Assembly: GCA_019635775.1 (NCBI GenBank)
Contig: JAHBYU010000009.1
Span: 124,001 to 188,000, forward strand
Reading direction: 5' to 3'
Origin: Rhizobiaceae bacterium
GTDB taxonomy: Bacteria > Pseudomonadota > Alphaproteobacteria > Rhizobiales > Rhizobiaceae
Length of the DNA: 64,000 nucleotides
Below are positions 39,989 through 47,764 of this stretch, in pieces; position 1 is the stretch's first letter; each line of letters opens with the position of its first letter. The position numbers were made by a program, and so were the translations under genes. The notes beneath the pieces were generated by a model. It had not been told where the DNA came from, did no database searches, and was given only the letters and a program-made list of their open reading frames with translations.

Positions 39989-42693
39989 TGGAAATCCTTC
40001 CCGGCGCCTTCGAACGGGAGTGGGAACGCCGCCGCGCCGTGCTGATGCATGAAATGCAGCTTGGCCAGGTCGACAAGGGCGATTGGGAAGAGCCGCGAAG
40101 GGGAGGGGTGGCTCGGCTTCCTGAGACGGGTCCTGGCGGCTTTGGCCGGGGGCGTCAGAGTGGCGGCGCCAGCCGCGTGCGGCGGGCGCGGAGCGGCGCA
40201 GGCGGCCGCTCGATGCGGACGCGGTTCTCGGCGCTGGCGCGGGGCAGTCAGCCAGCGGTGGTCAAGCTTGCTTCCTATGGCGGCGGCTCGCGCGCCGGAG
40301 CGATGATGAGCTACACTTCGCGAGGAGGGGAGCTTGCTGTCGAAAATGAGCGCGGCGAGCGTATTCTCGGCAAGGAAGCACTCGCCGAACAGCGTGCAGA
40401 ATGGGAACATCTGTTCGACAATCGCGCTCCCAGCCGCGATCTTGGCGTGTTCCATGTTTCGGTCGACGCGAGTTCGCTGCGCGACGACGTCGATCAGGGC
40501 GATCAGATGCGCGAAATCCTGCGCACCGGATTTGGTGACCGGCGGTTCGTCTATGCAGCTCGGGAGCGAGGTGCTGGCGAGATCTATGTGAGTGGCGTTG
40601 TCGTCCTGCGTTCGGAGAATGGTGAGCGACTGACCGGTGACCGGAAAGCTGCCGAAATCATCCAGCAGCGCTTCGACGATTCCGATGCCGGCCGGTATGT
40701 CGAGGCACGATTCCGTTTTCATGGCTACGGCAATGGTGTCGAATGGGGCACGGCGCGGGTTCGGGAACTGGTCACGGGTACCGACAGCGAGGTTCGCGAC
40801 GACACTGGCCGGTTGATCGGTGACGCCACGCAGGCCGGCGATCTGCTCCAGAAGGAATGGCGCAGCGAACTGCACAGCCGAAAGGGCAGGGACGTCATGC
40901 ACCTGATCGTGTCGGCGCGCGCCGGGACGGACGGGGCAGCCTTCGAGGGAGCGGTGCGTGAGTTCCTGGGCGATCAGTTTACCGACCATCGCTACATTTT
41001 TGCCGTTCACGATCCGGCGCTCGACCCGAAAGAGATGGCCGAGGGCGGCAAGCGTCCGCATATCCACGCCCATGCGATCGTCACCATGCGCTCGGAGACG
41101 GGGGAACGGATCGTCACCAGCCCGCAGACATTCAGGGAGTGGCGATCCCTGATGGCGGAGAAAGCCCGGGAGCAGGGGATCGACATGGAGTTGACGGACC
41201 GTCGCGACTTCGCGAATGCGCCCGCCTACACGCGCAATCAGGTGCGGCCGGTCAGCTATCGCGGCCGTACGGAACATGAGGGCACCAGCCCCATTGCGGA
41301 TGTCCGCTACCAGGCGAAGCGCACGAACGAGATCAACCTCGCAAACACAGACCGAAGCCGGCAGTACGCAGCCCAGGCGGCCGAGGCATGGAACGATCTT
41401 GCCGACGAAGAGCGCGGCTCCCGGGAAGGGGCCTATGCGCTACAGCAAAGCGGCCGTCTCGAAGGGTTCGCAGACAACTACCAAAAAGATCATGGTTTTG
41501 GAGGAGAATATCCAGAAGCTATCAAAAATGTAGGCAATATGGTAGAGTTAGTTGAGTTCCTGAACGGTGAGGATGGACAGATGCGAGAGATGACGCGTCC
41601 GGAATTCGAGGCCTATGAGAAGCGCGTGGAAGCGGTCCTGGCGTCCGTAGAGCAGACGCTCGATGTATCCGAACGCGCCGACTTCAACGAGGTCGCCGCG
41701 GCTGCCCGCGAGGTGGTGGACATTCGCCGGGATCACCTCGAACTGTCGGAACGGCAGGCCCACGGCGAGCCTCGTGAGACCTCTCTTGAAAATCGAGACG
41801 ATGACCACACACATGTCGCTCGAGACAATTTGTTCGACGAGGCCATCGCGCGCCATGGCGAAAGGGCGGTGCGTGACGGGGACAGGATCTTGGCAGAATA
41901 CGATGCCGTGTCCCTCTCGGTCGAAAGGGCCACGGGCAGGTTCACCAACCCTCGCGAGGGCTCATCCGATGATGAACGTGAAGCCAATCGGGCAGCATAT
42001 CTTCTGGAATCGGATAGATACGATGCCGTGCTCAAGAGCTATGCCAGAGAAGCTCTCGACGGCAATACCTATCTTTACGAGCGATCGAAGGGAGAAGAAA
42101 ATCTGCAAGAGGCGCTAAGGGACGAGGCTCAGGATAGAGCTAACCGGCGGGCCATCGATAGGTACGACCCCTCGAGAAACCTCCCGGCCAGCCAACATGA
42201 TGAGAATCTAGTTCGCGCCGGGGACGAGTTGTTTGAACGCATCGATGCAGTGGGGAGAGAGGTATATCGCCTTTATGAACCGGAACGGCGGGACAACAGT
42301 TCAACACGCTCGGACGATCCGGGCGAGACCCAAGCCGAGCATGACCTTCGGATCGCGAAGTTGAGCGAGGCCGAGGCCCAACATGCGGGTTTGTTACGGG
42401 AGGCTGCTCAGGTAGCCCTCGACGGCAACGGGTACATCCGTGACATGGCAACGATCAGACACGACTTGAACAACGAGATCCACATGGAAAGTCGACGGCG
42501 CGCAGAAGCGGTGCAGGGACGTGACGAGAACGCAGCTGGCGCATCTGGACCGTCCGAGCGCGCAGACCGTGCCGTGCGCTTGAATGAGGACAGCAGGGCA
42601 GATCCGCCTCAGCAGCATGTGCCACGACTTCGCCAGATTGAGCTGGAACTTGTAGAGCGGCAGGATCGCGATCGTGACGATCGGGAGAGGTGA
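39988..42693 (+). CDS. Relaxase (MOBP/VirD2-like)
   Basis: A 901-residue relaxase. The metal-binding motif is RPHIHAHAIVTM (about 357-368), preceded by DVMHLIVSA (302-310). Candidate nicking tyrosines are Y97 and Y109 in the LASYGGG and MMSYTSRGG segments. Residues 151-210 look like a degenerate copy of 301-370 in which the histidines are lost. The C-terminal 400 residues are helical with repeats ending DGNxY(I/L). It would cleave oriT, remain bound to the 5' end, and be exported through VirD4/VirB. It is coupled to mobC and followed directly by a small membrane protein. Confidence 0.82.
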   Translation: MEILPGAFEREWERRRAVLMHEMQLGQVDKGDWEEPRRGGVARLPETGPGGFGRGRQSGGASRVRRARSGAGGRSMRTRFSALARGSQPAVVKLASYGGGSRAGAMMSYTSRGGELAVENERGERILGKEALAEQRAEWEHLFDNRAPSRDLGVFHVSVDASSLRDDVDQGDQMREILRTGFGDRRFVYAARERGAGEIYVSGVVVLRSENGERLTGDRKAAEIIQQRFDDSDAGRYVEARFRFHGYGNGVEWGTARVRELVTGTDSEVRDDTGRLIGDATQAGDLLQKEWRSELHSRKGRDVMHLIVSARAGTDGAAFEGAVREFLGDQFTDHRYIFAVHDPALDPKEMAEGGKRPHIHAHAIVTMRSETGERIVTSPQTFREWRSLMAEKAREQGIDMELTDRRDFANAPAYTRNQVRPVSYRGRTEHEGTSPIADVRYQAKRTNEINLANTDRSRQYAAQAAEAWNDLADEERGSREGAYALQQSGRLEGFADNYQKDHGFGGEYPEAIKNVGNMVELVEFLNGEDGQMREMTRPEFEAYEKRVEAVLASVEQTLDVSERADFNEVAAAAREVVDIRRDHLELSERQAHGEPRETSLENRDDDHTHVARDNLFDEAIARHGERAVRDGDRILAEYDAVSLSVERATGRFTNPREGSSDDEREANRAAYLLESDRYDAVLKSYAREALDGNTYLYERSKGEENLQEALRDEAQDRANRRAIDRYDPSRNLPASQHDENLVRAGDELFERIDAVGREVYRLYEPERRDNSSTRSDDPGETQAEHDLRIAKLSEAEAQHAGLLREAAQVALDGNGYIRDMATIRHDLNNEIHMESRRRAEAVQGRDENAAGASGPSERADRAVRLNEDSRADPPQQHVPRLRQIELELVERQDRDRDDRER

Positions 42694-42699
42694 GTGGCC

Positions 42700-42915
42700 A
42701 TGAAGACCGAATGGCGCAACAATCAACTTCCACCACCAGAAGGCACTGAAGATCGGCCGGACGGTTTTATCTCGATCGCGGTTCTGGCGTTTGTGCTTGT
42801 GGCTCCGCTCATCTATTTCGGACCTCAGCTTGGCGCCGTCGAGGTGTGGTTAGCCGATATCTTCCGGACGATCGACGGATGGATTGGGCCGATCAGGGAG
42901 CTTGTCTTCGGGTAA
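42700..42915 (+). CDS. Small membrane protein
   Basis: A 71-residue protein with a single transmembrane segment (FISIAVLAFVLVAPLIYFGP, about 23-42). GGAGAGG before the ATG at 42700 favours it over a GTG at 42694. It follows the relaxase without a gap and is probably cotranscribed. Small membrane proteins in this place are common in related transfer regions; no function is known. Confidence 0.62.
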   Translation: MKTEWRNNQLPPPEGTEDRPDGFISIAVLAFVLVAPLIYFGPQLGAVEVWLADIFRTIDGWIGPIRELVFG

Positions 42916-42956
42916 GGCGAAGGTTTGGCGCATTACGCTTGGCTGACTACCTCCCA

Positions 42957-43247
42957 ATGATCGCATCTCGGGCGCCTGGAGAATGCTTGTTGCGACTGAC
43001 GCGTGCGGAGCTTCATGAGCTTGTCTGGACAAAACCGATGACGGAACTTGCCCGACAATTTGGCCTGCGCGATCAACATATCGCAAAGGCGTGCGACGGA
43101 GCGGACATCGCACGTCCTCGCGCAGGCTATTGGCAAAAGGTCGAGTACGGAAAATCCGTATCGCGCTCCGCGCTCAACAATGAATGCTTTGGGGCCTGTG
43201 ATATCGTTGCGATCGATGCATCGGGCTGGTCCATATTCCAGCCCTAG
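42957..43247 (+). CDS. Truncated conserved protein (N-terminal part)
   Basis: A 96-residue protein. LTRAELHELVWTKPMTELAR then FGLRDQHIAKACDGADIARP and GYWQK match the N-terminal helix-turn-helix-like segment of a widespread family of larger proteins of unknown function. Here the frame ends soon after, so it is probably a truncated remnant at the edge of the cargo segment. Confidence 0.5.
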   Translation: MIASRAPGECLLRLTRAELHELVWTKPMTELARQFGLRDQHIAKACDGADIARPRAGYWQKVEYGKSVSRSALNNECFGACDIVAIDASGWSIFQP

Positions 43248-43271
43248 GAGACAGCTCGCGTGTTGCTTTTG

Positions 43272-43706
43272 CTACCGGAAGTGCCCTTCGTGCGATAGAG
43301 CTAGAACCAGGGTCCTAAGCGCGGCCCGAACCTTCTTATCCTCGATCCCGGTAAGCGCCTGTGCCACCCTTGCGTCTCGTCCATGCAGCGATTGGCGCTC
43401 CGGGTCTTGGCGCTGAGGACCGATTCCGTCCAGGAAAAAGGACAGCGGGGCGTCGAGGGCGGCGGCGGCCCTGACCAGGGTTGCAACGGCCATGCGGTTC
43501 ATTCCGCGCTCATACTTCTGGATCTGCTGGAAAGTGACGCCCAGGGTTTCGCCCAACGTCCGTTGGCTCAGGCCGAGCGATTGGCGACGGTTTCGCAGAC
43601 GTTCCCCGACAATGGCATCGACCGGATCAGGACCTTTTCCGTTTCCGCGGTGGCGCCGCCGGGATTGGCGGGGGTGGATCGGTGAAGAAGTCGGTGGGGG
43701 CGACAT
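43272..43706 (-). CDS. XRE-family regulator (rhizobial type)
   Basis: A protein of about 145 residues with a clear XRE helix-turn-helix (VDAIVGERLRNRRQSLGLSQ then RTLGETLGVTFQQIQKYERG), typical of rhizobial regulators. The start is uncertain: ATGs at 43778 and 43706 are in frame, both inside the upstream XRE gene, which it overlaps in another frame. The ancestral start was probably near 43640. Confidence 0.6.
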   Translation of the reverse strand: MSPPPTSSPIHPRQSRRRHRGNGKGPDPVDAIVGERLRNRRQSLGLSQRTLGETLGVTFQQIQKYERGMNRMAVATLVRAAAALDAPLSFFLDGIGPQRQDPERQSLHGRDARVAQALTGIEDKKVRAALRTLVLALSHEGHFR

Positions 43707-43881
43707 CGAGAATCTCGGCCAGCTTCTCCAACATATCGACCGTTGGTGAGTGAACCTCACGTTCCAGGTGGCCGACATAGGTCCGGTACAGGCCGGCTTG
43801 CGCGGCCAATTCCTCTTGCGACATGCCCTTTTTGTAGCGCATCCGTCGCAAGTTCTGCGCCACTACCGTCCTCAGCCTCAT
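43627..43881 (-). CDS. XRE-family regulator, small
   Basis: An 84-residue single-domain helix-turn-helix protein (LRRMRYKKGMSQEELAAQAG then LYRTYVGHLEREVHSPTVDM). A Pro-rich tail (PPPPIPAAPPRKRKRS) ends it. It is immediately upstream of, and overlaps, a second XRE gene, so the pair may regulate together. The ATG at 43881 fits the usual N-terminus. Confidence 0.65.
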   Translation of the reverse strand: MRLRTVVAQNLRRMRYKKGMSQEELAAQAGLYRTYVGHLEREVHSPTVDMLEKLAEILDVAPTDFFTDPPPPIPAAPPRKRKRS

Positions 43882-44124
43882 AGCTGAGACGGAACAGAAT
43901 ACGCAGTAAACAGCGACGCAGTATAAAGCGGATTTGCGGTTTTTCCAGTGGGCGCTGAGTCCCGCCCTCCGCCTCCGCCTCCACCCGCCCATTCTCGAAC
44001 CTTCCACAGGGCGGGGATGTGACCTACATGATCAAGAAGCGGAAACCGTTGTGACGAGCATCCTGATGAAGGTTGCCACGCTGCATCTGGTCAGGCAGGC
44101 CGCAGCTCGAAGCTCCGCAAACCC

Positions 44125-45531
44125 CTAGACGTTGCCGTCCGGATCCGGGTCACTGCCGCGAATTGCTGTTTGCCTTCCGATACTGTTGCCCTCCTCATGC
44201 CGCGAGCTGCTCGAGGATCTGGTTCTCCGTTGGTTCCCGCGGATTAGCGCGTACGGAACTGCACCGAGCAGAAAGACGCCTATGAATGTGGCATACACAG
44301 CCCAGTCATACTGAGCAGCCAACACCAGAGAGGTGGCCACGCCGAGGGCGGCTGTCGGAGGTATCTTACCGATCGACGGCAGGCGGAAGGGCCGATCAAG
44401 TTTAGGCTGGGTATAGCGCAGCGCGATCACCGCCGTATTGATCGCTGCAAAGACGAGCGTGACGCCGAGCGAGGAAAGGCTCGCGACGAATTCGATCTCT
44501 CCGACGGCAGCAAAACCGCATGCCACAGCCAGGAAGGTAAGCGCGCCGATCCAGGGACTGCGGTAGGCGCCTAGTGTCCGCGCAAGCAGTTTTGGCAAAT
44601 CGCCGTCGCGAGCCATCCCGAACAGCAACCGGCTTCCGGAAAGTGAAGCGCTCAGCACCGCATTGGCCGTCGCGATAAGCGCAGCGGTAACAATTATCGT
44701 CCCGAATGGTCCGCCCAGCTGTCTGGCAGCATCGGCCAGAGGGAATTGCGAGCCGGCGAGGCTATCGGCACTCACGAGACTGAGCACACCCAGGATTACG
44801 GCAAGATAGACCAATGTGGTGACGCTAAGCGCGATCATGAAGGCACGCCACAGGTCTCGATCAGGGCGCTCCGCCTCCTCCGAGAGCGACGCCATATGTT
44901 CATAGCCGGAATAGATGAAGAAGAGGATTGCTGCACCTTGGAGCACGCCGCCGAGATTGTCGGACCACGCGGCGAGGTCGGGAAGACCGCGTTCGCCTGA
45001 CGGGATCGCCATCATCGCAAACCCGATGAGACACGAGACCTGGACAACCGTCAGCCCCGCACTGATGAACGAAGCCTTTCCAATACCAGCGATGTTGACA
45101 GCTGTGGCAATAGCCATCAACGCCAATGCAACGATGACGGGAGCGACCGGCAGGAACGCTTGCGCATAGTTGCCGAACGTCAGCGCAACCGTCGCCAAAG
45201 TGGCGGCACCGTGGACCGCGATGAATAGCCCGACTGTGAAGGCCAAGGCCGGAAAGGCCGGAAAGGTCTTCCGCAGGAAGTTGTGCTCTGCGCCCGCGCC
45301 CGGCAGTGCCGAGGCGATCTCGGCATATGATAGACCAGAGAATCCAGAAATGATCGCTGCGACCAGGAAGCTTAGCCAAATGCCTTCGCCAGCCGCGCCG
45401 GCAGCCGGCCCGATGACCGAATAGATTCCAGCACCGATGATGGTACCGATGCCATAGAGGGACAACCGTACAAGCCCGAGCGACTTTGCAAGTCCGGAGT
45501 GGCCGTCTGCATTGCTCGGTTCATGTGACAT
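44125..45531 (-). CDS. APC-family amino-acid permease
   Basis: A 468-residue integral membrane protein with about twelve hydrophobic segments. The family motif GIGTIIGAGIYSVIGPAAG (about 27-45) and FIYSGYEHMASLSEEAERP in the middle identify the amino acid-polyamine-organocation family. The substrate cannot be told. It lies in a cargo segment between two halves of the transfer region, and its presence there is unrelated to conjugation. Confidence 0.78.
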   Translation of the reverse strand: MSHEPSNADGHSGLAKSLGLVRLSLYGIGTIIGAGIYSVIGPAAGAAGEGIWLSFLVAAIISGFSGLSYAEIASALPGAGAEHNFLRKTFPAFPALAFTVGLFIAVHGAATLATVALTFGNYAQAFLPVAPVIVALALMAIATAVNIAGIGKASFISAGLTVVQVSCLIGFAMMAIPSGERGLPDLAAWSDNLGGVLQGAAILFFIYSGYEHMASLSEEAERPDRDLWRAFMIALSVTTLVYLAVILGVLSLVSADSLAGSQFPLADAARQLGGPFGTIIVTAALIATANAVLSASLSGSRLLFGMARDGDLPKLLARTLGAYRSPWIGALTFLAVACGFAAVGEIEFVASLSSLGVTLVFAAINTAVIALRYTQPKLDRPFRLPSIGKIPPTAALGVATSLVLAAQYDWAVYATFIGVFLLGAVPYALIRGNQRRTRSSSSSRHEEGNSIGRQTAIRGSDPDPDGNV

Positions 45532-45783
45532 TCTCGGTAGCTATCCCCCACTTCTCTCAATGAGCGTGCTGAGCTGCGGTTCCGCCCCGTTCTTCGCCAT
45601 ACGAGTGGACGTGGGCCAATTCTGGAACCTCTACCAACTGGAGATGCAAGTTCTATTCGCAAAAGGGCTTTATTCTCCAGGCGCGTTGTGTTGGGCTTCC
45701 GAATGGAATTGGACGCGCGGTCTCTTCAATCCGCGTCCTCGGTACTTCGGCCGAATGAGACCTTTGACGAAGGATGGCTATTG

Positions 45784-46716
45784 ATGGGTGCCGCAACCAA
45801 AGATCACCAAGTCGGTCAAGGGGCCGAGAGCGATCACGATCACGCAGAGGTCGTGACCGAAACAAACGAGCGGCGCATCCGCTTCGTCCTGATCTTCACA
45901 GCGGGCTATGCACTAGTCCAGGCGATTGGCGGCTGGTACTCTGGATCGTTGGCTCTCATTGCCGATTCTGGGCACATGGTTTCCGACGCGGCAGCCCTGC
46001 TACTGGCATTGATCGCCTATCGGATTGCGCGGCGTCCCGCTGACGCGAAACGAACCTACGGTTTTCATCGCGTCCGAGTGCTCGCGGCGCTCGCAAACGG
46101 GGGGACGCTACTACTGCTGGTCGCCTGGATCGCATGGGAAGCGGCCCAGCGCATCAATCAGCCCACTGAGATCCTAGCAGGTCCGATGCTGGCCGTCGCA
46201 CTTGTCGGCCTCGGCGTAAACCTCGCCGGCGCTTACATACTGTGGTCGGGCAATCAGAATGACGGCAATCTTCGAGGCGCTCTCCTGCACGTCGTAGGGG
46301 ACCTCCTCGGCTCGGTCGGCGCGATAGCTGCGGCGATCGGTCTCATGCTTACGGGATGGACCCTTCTTGACCCGATACTCTCGATTTTGGTGGCAGGCTT
46401 GGTCATCCGGTCTGCCTGGAGCTTAGTCACCGATTCAATAAGAGTGCTATTGCAAGCGGTCCCTAAAGGCGTAGATGCGCTCGAAGCAGAGAAGCGGCTG
46501 CGCGATCTTCCGGGAGTCGCTGAAGCGGGGCACTTCCATGCCTGGACGCTAACCGACCAAACGAACATTGCGACGGTTCATGTAAGCCCGACGCCGGGGG
46601 TTGATCCCCTTACGCTACCGCCCATCGTTTCGGACTGGCTGCGGAGAAGCTATGCTATCGATCACGTCACGGTTCAGGTGGATCCGCCAGGTCAACTTGA
46701 TCGCCACGTGGAGTAA
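45784..46716 (+). CDS. Cation diffusion facilitator (CzcD/ZitB type)
   Basis: A 310-residue inner-membrane metal/proton antiporter. A His-rich N-terminus (DHDHAEV) and six hydrophobic segments are present. The paired metal-site motifs HMVSD (H-x3-D) and HVVGD lie in segments 2 and 5, and a cytoplasmic C-terminal domain contains HFHAW and TVHV. The likely substrates are zinc, cobalt or cadmium. AAGGATGGCTATTG precedes the ATG at 45784. It is probably resistance cargo. Confidence 0.8.
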   Translation: MGAATKDHQVGQGAESDHDHAEVVTETNERRIRFVLIFTAGYALVQAIGGWYSGSLALIADSGHMVSDAAALLLALIAYRIARRPADAKRTYGFHRVRVLAALANGGTLLLLVAWIAWEAAQRINQPTEILAGPMLAVALVGLGVNLAGAYILWSGNQNDGNLRGALLHVVGDLLGSVGAIAAAIGLMLTGWTLLDPILSILVAGLVIRSAWSLVTDSIRVLLQAVPKGVDALEAEKRLRDLPGVAEAGHFHAWTLTDQTNIATVHVSPTPGVDPLTLPPIVSDWLRRSYAIDHVTVQVDPPGQLDRHVE

Positions 46717-46787
46717 GGGTGCGACGGGCCCCTCGGTCGACGACGAAGCCAGCTTGCGTACTATGCGGCTGGGCTGAGCCTGGCAGC

Positions 46788-47603
46788 CTAGCGGTCGCGA
46801 TCGTCCCGATCCACATGGAACCGTTTTTCGATATCCTGCTCGATCTGGCGCAAGCGCGAAACGGGTTGATGGACCGCGTCGGAGTACGTTGCGTCACCGG
46901 ATTGTGACGTCCGTTCGGCGGCGTAGCTCTGCCGCGCTCCAACCTGTTCATTCTGGACCTGGAATTGGGCTCGCTGCTCCTGACGCAAATCTTCCATCGC
47001 TACTACAGTTTCTAGGTCACGATGCCATTTCGCCTCGCGTATATAGCCATTCCCGTCGACGACCTCGCAAGCGGCCTGACGCAAGACCTGATTGTAGCTA
47101 GCCGTCGCCTCGATCAGATGTTCGAAACGGCCCGGTCGTTCTTTATCACCCTCGCGATAACGCCCTAGGCGCCCCCCAGTGTCGCGCACCTCGCGGCCGG
47201 CTTCAACAAGTCTCTCGATTAGCTCTTCGCCATCTGCCACGGCTTTTTCCCCAGGCGAGCGACGGCTTCCTCCCTGAACCGCGCCCAACCTGCCGCCTCA
47301 GAGGTTTGGTCTGAACGGTCGGCATAGGAGGCAAGATCGTCGTCCGAATGAGGTGCGCTCCGCATTCTTCGCCGCCACGGTCAAGAGCATTTCGGAAATC
47401 TGGTATCTCCGCTCCTTCCTCCAGTGTGGTATAAGCAGCGAGTAGATCATTTCGTCGCTGTCCAAAATTCTCCCACGCGGCTTCGGAGTCCTCGTGGCTC
47501 CAATATTCAGCAGAAGGTCCAAAAGCCCAGCTACCATAGGACAGTCCGTTCTCGGCATCGGCAATCGCCAGATCGCTCTTGGGGGTTGTCCAACCCTTCC
47601 TTA
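46788..47603 (-). pseudogene. Decayed second relaxase (C-terminal part)
   Basis: The segment at 46788-47250 encodes KAVADGEELIERLVEAGREV and later YNQVLRQAACEVVDGNGYIR and RLRQIEQDIEKRFHVDRDDR. This parallels the C-terminus of the relaxase at 39988 (LLREAAQVALDGNGYIRD, LRQIELELVERQDRDRDD). The upstream sequence continues in a second frame (EAAGWARFREEAVARLG, 47251-47365) and then a third (DLAIADAENGLSYGSWAFG). At least two frameshifts separate them and no nuclease domain remains. Confidence 0.65.
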
Positions 47604-47761
47604 TTAATATCCAAGCAGCTTCGCGTCGCCCTTGGTGATCTCCGGAATTGGCTCTCCAGCAGAACCTGCACCGTAGCTTATGTTGTGGTCCTCCCAGTTT
47701 TTCTCATACAGCACGATTCGTTCAGCCAATTCCGTGTCAACTCATGCGGAGACCACAACAT
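47604..47761 (-). pseudogene. Frameshifted small gene downstream of virD4
   Basis: An ATG at 47761 opens MLWSPHE. A different frame then gives DTELAERIVLYEKNWEDHNI and SYGAGSAGEPIPEITKGD up to a stop at 47604. The 158-base span is not a multiple of three, so one base seems to be lost near 47740. The sequence looks like a real small conserved gene lying between virD4 and the old relaxase. Function unknown. Confidence 0.45.
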
Positions 47762-47764
47762 TGC

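Noticed and set aside
39463-41277. A 604-codon open frame on minus covering oriT and the relaxase start
   Set aside because: It runs through mobC and the relaxase, which have strong motifs, and its own sequence is low in conserved features.
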